64,000 bases of DNA from the NCBI RefSeq assembly GCF_006715225.1, contig NZ_VFMU01000001.1, positions 1,302,001-1,366,000 on the forward strand, written 5' to 3'. Below, one piece after another: positions 9,143 through 17,269 of the stretch. This DNA comes from Arthrobacter sp. SLBN-112. GTDB lineage: Bacteria; Actinomycetota; Actinomycetes; Actinomycetales; Micrococcaceae. Numbering within the stretch: the stretch's first letter is position 1; each line of letters begins with the position of its first letter. The notes under the pieces are model-generated. The model saw only the letters and a program-made list of their open reading frames with translations. It had not been told where the DNA came from and did no database searches. Both the position numbers and the translations under genes were made by a program.

Positions 9143-9687
9143 AGCCGATCAACCCGCTGCGCCTGCTGCTGATCTGCGTCATCCTCGCGGTGGCGGGCTG
9201 GGCGGCCACGGTTGTCACCAGCCGGTACAGCATGGCCACTCCTGTCCTGCCGGCCACGGCACTGGCCACCATGGGCGTCATCGTGATCATCACGCTGATC
9301 CTGGGCATCCGGGTGCTCAGGTGGCGCAACAGCGTCAAGCCCAACAGTACGGCCAGGAAAACGCAGCTGGACCCCCTTCTGGCCGCGCGGACGCTGGTCC
9401 TGGCCCAGGCATGCGCCTACGCCGGAACAGTTCTGCTCGGCTGGCACGTGGGCATCTTCCTGGACCAGCTGCGGATCTGGAGCCTCCGCAGCGACCAGGG
9501 CATCACCTGGCTGGCCCTCGCCATGGCCGGCGGCGGCCTGGTGATGATCGTGGTGGGGCTCCTGGTGGAGCGGTTCTGCAGGATTCCCCCGGAGGACGGG
9601 GACACCACAAGCGTGGACGGGAAGAAGGGCCGCCCAGCCCGCGGGGAAGCCGCCGGGGAAGGCGAATATGCATACCGAGGCGATTGA
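9139..9687 (+). CDS. DUF3180 membrane protein
   Basis: A 182-residue integral membrane protein with four predicted helices (residues about 5-28, 32-57, 75-98 and 108-136) and a charged C-terminal tail. DUF3180 proteins are found next to folK throughout actinobacteria (Rv3605c position); their role is unknown. Start ATG 9139 overlaps the folK stop (ATGA), so translation is likely coupled. Its own 3' end overlaps the next PH-domain gene by 20 bases. Confidence 0.8.
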   Translation: MKPINPLRLLLICVILAVAGWAATVVTSRYSMATPVLPATALATMGVIVIITLILGIRVLRWRNSVKPNSTARKTQLDPLLAARTLVLAQACAYAGTVLLGWHVGIFLDQLRIWSLRSDQGITWLALAMAGGGLVMIVVGLLVERFCRIPPEDGDTTSVDGKKGRPARGEAAGEGEYAYRGD

Positions 9688-10180
9688 CCCGCCGGGTATC
9701 GCCTGGCAGCGGGTGTCGCCGAAATACATCACGGTCCGGCTTGTGGAATGGGCTGTTGCCAACCTTGTCACCGTCCTGGTCCTGTCCGCTCCGCTGGTGT
9801 TCGTCCTCCTGGGCTGGTGGCGGTGGCCGCCGCTGTGGCTCGCCATCGCCGTGCCGTCCGCCACGCTGCTGGCTGCCTTGTGGCGGCTGGTGCTCATTCC
9901 GCGGCAGGTCCGGGCCATCGGCTACGCCGAGCGCGATGACGACCTGCTGATCAGGGGCGGCATCTTCTTCCAGCGGACCATGGCCGTTCCCTACGGGCGG
10001 ATGCAGTATGTGGACATTGCGGTCGGCCCCGTGGAACGCGCGCTGGGGCTGTGCACCGTCAAGCTGCACACCGCCTCACCCGGCACGAACGCACGCATTC
10101 CCGGCCTGCCGGCAGTGGAAGGTGCGCGGCTCCGGGAACAGCTGGCCGCCCGCGGTGAAGCCAGGCTGGCGGGACTGTGA
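9668..10180 (+). CDS. PH domain-containing membrane protein (bPH2/YdbS-like)
   Basis: A 170-residue protein with two adjacent transmembrane helices (about residues 24-70, ...VTVLVLSAPLVFVLLGW and WLAIAVPSATLLAALWRLVL) followed by a bacterial PH domain of the DUF304 type (DDDLLIRGGIFFQRTMAVPYGRMQYVDIAVG is diagnostic but is described here in pieces: LLIRGGIFFQ, AVPYGRMQYVDI, LCTVKLHTASPG). Paired with a longer homologue directly downstream, the YdbS-YdbT arrangement of Bacillus. Function is poorly defined; YdbST in Bacillus is linked to antimicrobial peptide resistance. GTG of the next gene overlaps its stop. Confidence 0.75.
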   Translation: MHTEAIDPPGIAWQRVSPKYITVRLVEWAVANLVTVLVLSAPLVFVLLGWWRWPPLWLAIAVPSATLLAALWRLVLIPRQVRAIGYAERDDDLLIRGGIFFQRTMAVPYGRMQYVDIAVGPVERALGLCTVKLHTASPGTNARIPGLPAVEGARLREQLAARGEARLAGL

Positions 10181-11886
10181 CCGCTGACGGCCAGCTGCCC
10201 GGCCCGCCCGGGGTGCCGCCTGAGCTTCCGCCTGCGCCTCCAGCTGCCCAGGGCAGCCCGGAAACCAACAGAACGCCCGACGGCGAGTGGCTGCGGGTGC
10301 ATCCTGCCTCACCTTTCGTCCGCGGCTGGGTTGCCCTGGCCGCCATCACCTTCTTCTTTGGCCGGGACCTCTTCGAGCGGACGCTGCAGGGCCAGCCCGT
10401 GTTCGAGGACGGGTTTGCCAGGCGCGCACCATGGCTCCTTGGCGGCGGCGCGGTGGTGCTGGCAGTGGCGCTGCTGGGGTTCGTCCTCACCTGGTACTTC
10501 ACCAAGTACCAGGTGTCCGGCGGCTACGTCCGGGTCAACAGCGGGCTCATCTTCCGCCAGCACCGGCAGGCGCGGCTGGACCGGGTGCAGGCCATTGACA
10601 TCGTGCAGCCCCTGCTGGCCCGCATCTTCGGCCTGGCCGAACTCAAATTCGAGGTAGCCGACGCCGGCGAATCAGCGGTGCGGCTGGCCTACCTCAAGAT
10701 CGAGGATGCCCGGCAGCTTCGTGCCAGCATCCTGGCGCAGGCGTCCGGAGCATCCGCCGGTGCTGTTACAAGTGCCCGCGTTGCTGCCGCGGCGGGCGCC
10801 AGTTCCGGAGGCCCGGCAGGGCTGGAGCGCCTTGCCCGGCCCGCACCCGAGGCGCCGGAAATCACTGTCCTGGCTGTGCCGCCGTCGCGCCTTCTCGGCG
10901 CACTGATCCTGAGCGAGCAAAGCGTCTTTATCGTGGTGGGCGGCATCGCCTCGGTGGTTCTGTCGACGCTGACGGACAACCGCGCCTTCTACTTCTACCT
11001 GGTGCCCGCGGCCCTGGGCCTGGCTGCCGGCTACTGGAACTTCTTCAATAAGGGGTTCAACTTCACCGCGGCGGTTTCGCCTGACGGCATCCGGCTGCGG
11101 TACGGGCTCCTGGACACCCAGGCGCAGACTCTTCCGCCAGGCCGGATCCAAGCGGTGAAGGTTGCCCAGCCGCCGCTGTGGCGTCCGTTTGGCTGGTACC
11201 GGATGCAGGTGAATGCGGCAGGCTACGGGGTCTCCGGCAACGCCGCCGAGGGCAATACCAGGACCACCCTCCTGCCGGTGGGAAAGCTGTCCGACGTCAT
11301 GGCCATGCTGTCGCTGGTCCTCCCGGACCCGGGGACCCGCCAGCCTGAGCTGGTGTTTACCGCCGGTCTAAACGGCAAGGATTCCGACGGCGGATTCGTC
11401 ACCACGCCGCGCCGGGCCCGCCTGCTGGCGCCCTTGGCGTGGCGCCGCAACGGGTTCACCGCAACGGACACGGCCCTATTGATCCGCTCCGGGCGCTGGT
11501 GGCGGGAGCTGGTGCTGGTTCCCCACCAGCGGACCCAGTCACTGGCACTGCAGCAGGGACCCCTGGCGCGCCGGTTCCGTGTGGCGGACCTGGTTCTCCA
11601 CACGACCGCCGGGCCGGTGGCCGCCCGGCTGGCCCAGGCCGGGCTGGACGAGGCCCGGCAACTCTTCGACGACCAATCAGCACGTGCCCGGTTGGCGCGG
11701 AAGCGGCAAACCACCGAACAATGGTTGCGGCAGGTTGTTCCGGCGGTCGCGCCCACGCCGATGGGTGCCCCGCAACTGCCCGGCGCCGCAGTGTCTGACG
11801 CGCCGGTGCCTGAGGTGCCGGCCCGTGGGGATGGAACCGGCGATGCACGAGACCATTACCAACAGGAAGGCCAGCAGCATGGCTAA
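10177..11886 (+). CDS. PH domain-containing membrane protein (YdbT-like)
   Basis: A 569-residue protein with repeated DUF304-type PH domains separated by pairs of transmembrane helices: helices near residues 47-105, PH segment SGGYVRVNSGLIFRQHRQARLDRVQAIDI, a second helix pair near 245-290, PH segment with RYGLLDTQAQTLPPGRIQAVKV, and a third PH segment in the C-terminal third (LIRSGRWWRELVLVPHQRTQSLAL). The N-terminal 40 residues are Pro-rich. Starts at GTG 10177, overlapping the preceding PH gene by 4 bases, so the two are almost certainly partners. The end overlaps the DUF2520 gene start by 8 bases. Confidence 0.75.
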   Translation: MTADGQLPGPPGVPPELPPAPPAAQGSPETNRTPDGEWLRVHPASPFVRGWVALAAITFFFGRDLFERTLQGQPVFEDGFARRAPWLLGGGAVVLAVALLGFVLTWYFTKYQVSGGYVRVNSGLIFRQHRQARLDRVQAIDIVQPLLARIFGLAELKFEVADAGESAVRLAYLKIEDARQLRASILAQASGASAGAVTSARVAAAAGASSGGPAGLERLARPAPEAPEITVLAVPPSRLLGALILSEQSVFIVVGGIASVVLSTLTDNRAFYFYLVPAALGLAAGYWNFFNKGFNFTAAVSPDGIRLRYGLLDTQAQTLPPGRIQAVKVAQPPLWRPFGWYRMQVNAAGYGVSGNAAEGNTRTTLLPVGKLSDVMAMLSLVLPDPGTRQPELVFTAGLNGKDSDGGFVTTPRRARLLAPLAWRRNGFTATDTALLIRSGRWWRELVLVPHQRTQSLALQQGPLARRFRVADLVLHTTAGPVAARLAQAGLDEARQLFDDQSARARLARKRQTTEQWLRQVVPAVAPTPMGAPQLPGAAVSDAPVPEVPARGDGTGDARDHYQQEGQQHG

Positions 11887-12772
11887 GCCCGGACGCCTCG
11901 GCGTCGGAATCATCGGTGCCGGCAAGGTGGGAGCCGTGCTCGGCGCTGCTTTGCGCGCGGCCGAGCACGCCGTCGTCGGGGTGTCAGCCGTGTCCGGCGC
12001 CAGCCGGGAGCGGGCTGAAGCCCTGCTGCCCGGCGTGCCCGTCCTGGAAGTGCAGGACATTGTCGAGCGGTCGGAACTGGTGTTGCTGGCCGTGCCGGAT
12101 GATGCACTGCCTGGCTTGGTGGAGGGGCTGGCGAAGCTCGGGGCATGGCAGCCCGGCCAGCTCGTGGCGCACACCTCAGGGAGGTTCGGTGTGGGCGTGC
12201 TGCATCCGGTGCGCGCTGCCGGTGCCGTTCCCCTGGCGCTGCACCCGGCCATGACGTTCACCGGCATGAGCCTGGACCTCACCCGGCTGCTGGACTGCAC
12301 CTTCGGGGTGACGGCCGATGCCGCCATGCTGCCCATCGCCCAGGCGCTGGTGGTGGAGATGGGGGCGGAACCCGTGGTCATCGCCGAAGCGGACAGGACG
12401 CTTTACCATGCAGCCCTGGCACACGGCTCCAACCACCTGGTGACCCTGGTGGCGCAGGCGTCGCAGCTCCTGCGGGAGGTTGGGGTGGAGGCGCCCGAGC
12501 GAATGCTTGGTCCGCTGCTGAGGGCCACGCTGGAAAACGCACTGGCTTCGGGGGAATCGGCGCTGACCGGCCCGGTGGCCCGCGGGGACGTGGGGACGGT
12601 CCGTGCCCATGCCGAGGCTTTGCGGGAGTTCGACGGCGGCGGGCATGGCGATGTGCTCGAGGCCTACCTTGCGATGGCCAGGGCCACAGCCCTTAGGGCA
12701 GAAGGCCGGGGGCTGCTGAAACCTGACCAGCTGAAGGGGCTGCACGAGGCCCTCGATCCGAAGGAGGACTGA
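11879..12772 (+). CDS. Rossmann-fold DUF2520 oxidoreductase-like protein
   Basis: A 297-residue protein with an N-terminal NAD(P)-binding Rossmann fold (GVGIIGAGKVGAVLGAALRA, a GxGxxG-type loop) and a C-terminal all-helical DUF2520 domain, the architecture of 6-phosphogluconate-dehydrogenase-like and ketopantoate-reductase-like enzymes. The gene abuts panC with no gap, and the same pair is seen in mycobacteria (Rv3603c-Rv3602c), so a role in pantothenate synthesis, for example ketopantoate reduction, is a reasonable inference but unproven. ATG 11879 is chosen for the GGAAGG eight bases upstream and because the Rossmann strand starts eight residues later. Confidence 0.8.
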   Translation: MAKPGRLGVGIIGAGKVGAVLGAALRAAEHAVVGVSAVSGASRERAEALLPGVPVLEVQDIVERSELVLLAVPDDALPGLVEGLAKLGAWQPGQLVAHTSGRFGVGVLHPVRAAGAVPLALHPAMTFTGMSLDLTRLLDCTFGVTADAAMLPIAQALVVEMGAEPVVIAEADRTLYHAALAHGSNHLVTLVAQASQLLREVGVEAPERMLGPLLRATLENALASGESALTGPVARGDVGTVRAHAEALREFDGGGHGDVLEAYLAMARATALRAEGRGLLKPDQLKGLHEALDPKED

Positions 12773-13702
12773 ATGTCCATTCAACTCGTCAAAACCGTTC
12801 ACGAACTGCACACGGAAAGCGCCAGGCTCCTTGGCGCCAGGCGCGGTACATCGCAGGGCCTGGTGCCTACTATGGGCGCACTGCACGAAGGCCATGCCGC
12901 TCTGGCGCGCACCGCCGTCGAGCACAACGACGTTGTAGTGGCCAGCATCTTCGTCAACCCCCTGCAGTTCGGCGATGCTGTGGACCTGGACCGCTATCCC
13001 AGGACGCTGGACGCCGACCTTGCGCTGCTGGAGGAGCAGGGTGTTGATCTGGTGTTTGCGCCGTCCGTGGAGGAGGTGTACCCCGGCGGGGAGCCCCTGG
13101 TGCGGGTTACCTCCGGCCGCCTCGGCGAAAAGTGGGAGGGTGCTTCCCGGCCCGGGCACTTCGACGGCGCCCTGACCGTTGTTGCGAAACTGCTGCATTA
13201 CGGCATGCCGGCCGCTGGTCTTCCTGCCGGTTCCGCCGATGACGCTTCCCAGGCCGGCGGCTTGCCCGCGTACCGGGCCTACTTTGGGCAGAAGGACGCG
13301 CAGCAGTTGGCCCTGGTCCGGCGGATGGTTGCCGATCTGAACTTTCCGGTCGAGATCGTCGGCGTGCCCACGGTCAGGGCAGAGGACGGGCTGGCGTTGT
13401 CCAGCCGGAACCGTTTCCTGTCCGACACCGAGCGGGACGCCGCGCTGGTCCTCTCCCGGGCGCTGCGGGTGCTGGAGGAGCGGGCAAATGCCCACGAGCC
13501 GCTGGACCTGGATTCCGCGCTGGCACTGGTTGAGTCCCAACCCCTGGTTGAACTGGACTACTTCGAAGTGGTGGACCCGCTAACCCTGGAACCGCTGGCC
13601 GAGAACTGCCGGGAGACTCCTTTCCGCGGGGAGGCCCTGGCGCTGATCGCCGCCAAGGTTGGCCCGGTCCGGCTGATCGACAATATGCCGCTCAGTTCCT
13701 GA
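12773..13702 (+). CDS. panC: Pantothenate synthetase
   Basis: ATP-dependent condensation of pantoate and beta-alanine. The HIGH-like motif is in [15 protein letters not shown], the pantoate site in [19 protein letters not shown], the central [18 protein letters not shown] and the KMSKS-like [11 protein letters not shown]. At 309 residues it is longer than usual because about 20 Gly/Ala/Pro-rich residues ([20 protein letters not shown]) are inserted between VVAKLL and AYFGQKD, a surface loop in known structures. ATG 12773 follows GGAGG closely and abuts the DUF2520 stop. The usual next gene, panD, is absent here; the core order stops and accessory DNA follows. Confidence 0.94.
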   Translation: MSIQLVKTVHELHTESARLLGARRGTSQGLVPTMGALHEGHAALARTAVEHNDVVVASIFVNPLQFGDAVDLDRYPRTLDADLALLEEQGVDLVFAPSVEEVYPGGEPLVRVTSGRLGEKWEGASRPGHFDGALTVVAKLLHYGMPAAGLPAGSADDASQAGGLPAYRAYFGQKDAQQLALVRRMVADLNFPVEIVGVPTVRAEDGLALSSRNRFLSDTERDAALVLSRALRVLEERANAHEPLDLDSALALVESQPLVELDYFEVVDPLTLEPLAENCRETPFRGEALALIAAKVGPVRLIDNMPLSS

Positions 13703-14135
13703 CTTACCGTCCCGATTGCGGCCTGCCGTTCGGGGAATCATAGCGATCTCCTTGCATACATGCACAGCGGCCCTGGCCCAGTTGCTGGGAAGGCGCCCCC
13801 GCGCACTCAGCCGCGTGCCGCCGTCGTACGTATTCTCGACGTGCAGGTTCCCCGGCGCACGCCAAATGCGCGGTGCGAAAAGGAATCTGCGCCGCGCCAA
13901 AACATACCCGCCGCGAAAAGGAATCTGCGCAGCGCCGGAATTTATCCGCCACGGAAAATCCGCCAAAGCCGCCATGATTCGGTCTTGGTGACCCCCACCA
14001 GTGCGGTCCGCAAAAGCAGATAGTCAGCTTGCTTATTACTTTCAGCTTTCCTAGGCTGGAAAGCGTCAGGCAATCAACTCTCGAAGCGGGACCCCGCGCG
14101 CCAAAAACGCGCAACCGCAAGCATGAGGAGGAACA
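13703..14135 (+). repeat. 433-bp gene-free interval with an 18-bp direct repeat
   Basis: No convincing gene lies here. GCGAAAAGGAATCTGCGC occurs at 13875-13892 and again at 13913-13930, each followed by a near-identical CGCGCC/AGCGCC, a 38-bp period; a third degenerate version (CCGCCACGGAAAATCCGCC) begins near 13948. Composition is less GC-rich toward 13920-14060. The promoter of the following DJ-1/PfpI gene should be in the last 100 bases. This is the junction where the conserved panC neighbourhood gives way to accessory genes. Confidence 0.6.
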
Positions 14136-14702
14136 ATGTCAGAGAACAGCATCGCAGGCAAAAAGGTGGCATTCCTGCTGACTGACGGAGTGGAGCAGGT
14201 GGAGCTCACCAGCCCCTGGCAGGCCGTGAAGGATGCCGGCGGCGAACCCACCCTGGTGGCACCCAAGAGCGGCAAGCTGCAGGGCTACAACGGTACGGAA
14301 AAGGGCGACACCTTCGACGTCGACCTCACAGTGGCTGAAGCGAATGCCTCGGACTTTGACGCCCTGGTGCTCCCCGGCGGCGTCGTCAACGCGGACCACC
14401 TGCGCGTGGACAAGGACGCCCAGAGCTTCACCCGCAGCTTCTTTGAACAGCACAAGCCTGTGGCGTCGATCTGCCACGGGCCCTGGCTGCTGATCGAGGC
14501 CGGAGTCATCAGGGGCCGCAACGTCACCTCCTACTTCACGTTGGAAACAGACCTGAAGAACGCCGGCGCCAACTGGACGGACCAGGAAGTGGTGGTGGAC
14601 CAGGGCTTGGTCACCAGCCGCAACCCGGACGACCTCCCGGCCTTCAACAACAAGCTGGTGGAAGAGATCTCCGAAGGCCAGCACGCGGGCCAGACCGCCT
14701 GA
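14136..14702 (+). CDS. DJ-1/PfpI family protein (general stress protein 18-like)
   Basis: A 188-residue type I glutamine-amidotransferase-like protein of the PfpI/YhbO/YfkM group. The nucleophile-elbow Cys is about residue 113 in ASICHGPWLLIEAG, preceded by FDALVLPGGVVNADHLR, both typical. Members are reported as proteases, deglycases or chaperones; which applies here cannot be told. ATG 14136 is preceded by GAGGAGG at good spacing. The gene stands alone before the exporter and is probably stress-induced by analogy (inference). Confidence 0.88.
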   Translation: MSENSIAGKKVAFLLTDGVEQVELTSPWQAVKDAGGEPTLVAPKSGKLQGYNGTEKGDTFDVDLTVAEANASDFDALVLPGGVVNADHLRVDKDAQSFTRSFFEQHKPVASICHGPWLLIEAGVIRGRNVTSYFTLETDLKNAGANWTDQEVVVDQGLVTSRNPDDLPAFNNKLVEEISEGQHAGQTA

Positions 14703-14710
14703 CCCCTAAT

Positions 14711-14818
14711 GTTCCCTCAGGGTTGAAAAACCCGTATGGAGGAATTACTCCAGCGGGTAGAGTGTTTGCATCTGCAGCGGCGCCGTCCGTGCATCACTCA
14801 TAAAACCCCTGAGGGAAC
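14711..14818 (+). promoter_or_regulatory. Structured leader of the MFS exporter gene
   Basis: The 120 bases before the exporter start hold several dyads: a perfect 12-bp inverted repeat GTTCCCTCAGGG (14711-14722) / CCCTGAGGGAAC (14807-14818), whose halves each contain the palindrome CCCTNAGGG; a local hairpin GGGTT-GAAA-AACCC around 14721-14733; and TGGAG-GAATTA-CTCCA around 14737-14752. The right half of the long repeat ends 4 bases before the ATG and covers the ribosome-binding region (GAGGGAA). This could be a two-site operator or a leader that hides the ribosome site. Confidence 0.5.
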
Positions 14819-14822
14819 ACCC

Positions 14823-16304
14823 ATGTCTACCGAGACCTCGTCCAACTCCAGCGGCCAGTCCGTCCAAACGCCCGGGCAGGAAGCCCAGCCCGCCGCACCG
14901 GAGAAGATGTCCCGGGAGTCCGTGACCATCATCAGCACGCTGCTGGTGGCGACGTTCGTGGTGATCCTTAACGAGACCATCATGAACGTCGCCCTGCAGC
15001 GGCTCATGGTGGACCTCCGTGTGGACGCTCCCACCGTCCAGTGGCTGTCCACCGGGTTCATGCTCACAATGGCCGTCGTCATCCCCACCACGGGGTTCAT
15101 CCTGCAAAGCCTGTCCACGCGTGCCGTCTTCATGCTTGCCATGGGCCTGTTCGCCGGTGGAACAGCACTGGCTGCTGTGGCTCCAGGGTTCGAAGTCCTG
15201 CTGCTGGCACGCATTGTCCAGGCCGGCGGCACCGCCATCATGCTCCCGCTGCTGATGACCACCATCCTCACCCTGGTTCCGCTGGCCAAGCGCGGCGCCG
15301 TCATGGGCAATGTCAGCATCGCCATCTCGGTGGCGCCGGCCATGGGTCCCACGGTCTCCGGCCTGATCCTGGAACATTTCACCTGGCGCTTCATGTTCGT
15401 CTTCGTGCTGCCGGTGGCCCTCGCGGCGCTGGCCATTGGAGCGAAATACCTCACCAACGTGGGCGAGCCTGAAAAGGCCCGGCTGGATACACTGTCCGTC
15501 ATCCTCACGGTCCCCGCATTTGGTGGCCTGGTCTACGGGCTCAGCCAGATTGGCGGCGGCCATGGCGGGCAGGCCGGTCCCAGTGCCGGCGCCATCGCAG
15601 CCCTGGTCATCGGCGTCGCAGCCCTGACAGTTTTCGTCCTCCGCCAGGTCCGGCTCCAGAAGGCAGCCGCGCCCTTGCTGGACCTGCGCGCCTTCAAGCT
15701 CCGGATGTTCACCGTCTCGGTCCTGCTGATGGTGGTGGCCATGATGGCCCTGTTCGGCGGCGTCATCCTGCTGCCGCTTTACCTCCAGGAAGTCCGTGGC
15801 CTGGGCTCGCTCGAAACCGGTCTTGCACTGCTTCCCGGCGGCCTGGCCATGGGCCTGCTCGGCCCGGTCATCGGCCGCGCGTTCGACAAGGTGGGTCCGT
15901 TGCCGCTCACCATCACCGGATCCGTCCTGATGGTGGTGGCCCTCTGGCAGTTTTCAATGCTCGACGCCGGCACCCCGGTGTGGTGGATCGTCACCTTGCA
16001 CGTGGGGCTGAGTTTCGGCCTGGCGCTGCTGTTCACGCCCGCCTTCACCACCGGCCTGAACCCGCTGCCGCCGCACCTCTACTCGCACGGGTCCGCCATC
16101 ATGAGCACCACCCAGCAGGTGGCCGGTGCCGCGGGAACGGCGCTCCTGGTGTCCATCTTCGCTGTGGTGAGCGCCGCCTCGGGACTCGTCGCCGGGATGA
16201 GCGCAGCCTTCCTGACGGCTACCGTCATAGCCCTTGCCGCCGTCGTACTTTCCGCGATGATGCGCAAGACCGAAGGTGCCGGCGCGGGCCACGGCGGGCA
16301 CTGA
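14823..16304 (+). CDS. DHA2-family MFS drug exporter (EmrB/QacA type)
   Basis: A 493-residue, 14-helix major facilitator of the proton-driven multidrug type. Typical features are the first-helix motif NETIMNVALQRL with DHA2 spacing, WLSTGFMLTMAVVIPTTGFI, and motif C-like GNVSIAISVAPAMGPTVSGLIL in helix 5 region. The hydrophilic N-terminus (about 30 Ser/Pro/Gln-rich residues) is unconserved. ATG 14823 is chosen because GAGGGAA lies just upstream and the residues before it would be an unusual Arg-rich extension. It ends at a large palindrome shared with the convergent hydrolase. Substrate is unknown. Confidence 0.88.
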   Translation: MSTETSSNSSGQSVQTPGQEAQPAAPEKMSRESVTIISTLLVATFVVILNETIMNVALQRLMVDLRVDAPTVQWLSTGFMLTMAVVIPTTGFILQSLSTRAVFMLAMGLFAGGTALAAVAPGFEVLLLARIVQAGGTAIMLPLLMTTILTLVPLAKRGAVMGNVSIAISVAPAMGPTVSGLILEHFTWRFMFVFVLPVALAALAIGAKYLTNVGEPEKARLDTLSVILTVPAFGGLVYGLSQIGGGHGGQAGPSAGAIAALVIGVAALTVFVLRQVRLQKAAAPLLDLRAFKLRMFTVSVLLMVVAMMALFGGVILLPLYLQEVRGLGSLETGLALLPGGLAMGLLGPVIGRAFDKVGPLPLTITGSVLMVVALWQFSMLDAGTPVWWIVTLHVGLSFGLALLFTPAFTTGLNPLPPHLYSHGSAIMSTTQQVAGAAGTALLVSIFAVVSAASGLVAGMSAAFLTATVIALAAVVLSAMMRKTEGAGAGHGGH

Positions 16305-16377
16305 CCCAACTGGGTAGCACTAAGTGTCGTTTTGGAGCATCAAAACGACACTTAGCGCTACTTACTTGGGGGGTCAG
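16301..16377. terminator. Bidirectional terminator palindrome between convergent genes
   Basis: Arms at 16314-16334 and 16341-16361 are complementary over 21 positions with one mismatch (G.U in RNA), around the loop GAGCAT; the core is AAGTGTCGTTTTG/CAAAACGACACTT. An outer stem CTGACCC (16301-16307) / GGGTCAG (16371-16377) contains the stop codons of both flanking genes. A related palindrome is split by the IS element at 41.9-43.1 kb. Confidence 0.85.
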
Positions 16378-17210
16378 CCGGCGAAGAACTCGCTCAGTTC
16401 CTTGATCAGCCTGTCCGGAGCCTTGATGGCGCCGTCGTGGCCGAGGCCGGGCAGGATGGTGTAGCTGGAGCCGGAAAGCACGTCGTGGATCTGGCCGCAG
16501 GCGATGCCGAAGTAGGCGGGGCTCTTTTCGCCCACCACGATCAGCGTCTCCAGGGGAAGCGCCTGGAACGGCTCGGCCGGCATGTCGGCGGCAATGATGG
16601 CTTTGATTTCGCGGACCCCGGTGCGCATGAGCTCGCGCTGCTGCTTGCCTTCGGTGGTTCCGGCGGTCAGTTTGTTGGCGAGGGTCAGCATGGACAGCGG
16701 CATGCGCGATGAGAAGGAACCGCCGGCTTCAAGGCCCCGCTGGATCACGGCGAGGGCGCGGTCATGGTCTCCAGCGGCGATGGCGCGCTCGTACTCTGCG
16801 ATCCAGTCGGCCGTGACGCTGCCGTTCACGGAGACGGCGGGGTCATAGACGGCGAGCCGTTCCACCGGCAGTGTCCGGGCCGCGTGCAGGGCAACGGCGC
16901 CGCCGAAGCTGTGCCCAAACACATCGGTGCTGGAGGTGTGCTTCATGACCGTATCCAGGTCGCGGATGTCCACGTCCAGCGTGTAATCCTCGGGCTGCGG
17001 GGACGAGGATCCGCGCCCGCGCCGGTTGAAGGTGTGCACCGGGCGGCCCAGGGAAGCGCTCAGTTTCTGGGCGAACTTGGTGTAATCCGCAGCCGTCACC
17101 ATGGAAGGCGGCACAACCACCACGCCCGAGCCCGCAGAAGCAAGGTCAGCGCCGGTGGAGAAGAGCTCCACAGTGCCGCCGTCGGGGGTCCTGATGTTCT
17201 CTCGCGTCAT
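16374..17210 (-). CDS. Alpha/beta hydrolase
   Basis: A 278-residue alpha/beta-hydrolase fold protein without signal peptide. The nucleophile elbow is GHSFGG (about residue 98), preceded by the oxyanion region and NRRGRGSSSPQPEDYTL; the catalytic His is probably in PGLGHDGAIKAP near the C-terminus, and the acid lies before it. It shares the RRGRG.SS.QP.DY and GHS.GGAVAL.A segments, and the AVYD.AV...GS block, with the hydrolase at 26.8-27.8 kb, so the two are paralogues. Start ATG 17210 sits 6 bases after a TANNNT hexamer. Substrate unknown. Confidence 0.85.
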   Translation of the reverse strand: MTRENIRTPDGGTVELFSTGADLASAGSGVVVVPPSMVTAADYTKFAQKLSASLGRPVHTFNRRGRGSSSPQPEDYTLDVDIRDLDTVMKHTSSTDVFGHSFGGAVALHAARTLPVERLAVYDPAVSVNGSVTADWIAEYERAIAAGDHDRALAVIQRGLEAGGSFSSRMPLSMLTLANKLTAGTTEGKQQRELMRTGVREIKAIIAADMPAEPFQALPLETLIVVGEKSPAYFGIACGQIHDVLSGSSYTILPGLGHDGAIKAPDRLIKELSEFFAG

Positions 17211-17216
17211 GCTCCG

Positions 17217-17222
17217 AGCCTA
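17217..17222 (-). promoter_or_regulatory. -10 hexamer for leaderless hydrolase transcript
   Basis: On the minus strand TAGGCT is followed by six bases (CGGAGC) and the ATG at 17210. The spacing implies a leaderless or nearly leaderless mRNA; the GGAG in the spacer is too close to act as a normal ribosome-binding site. Confidence 0.45.
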
Positions 17223-17269
17223 GCCGAGCAAGCCGGGTGGGGCATCCCGGCGGCCGGCGGCATGCAGGG

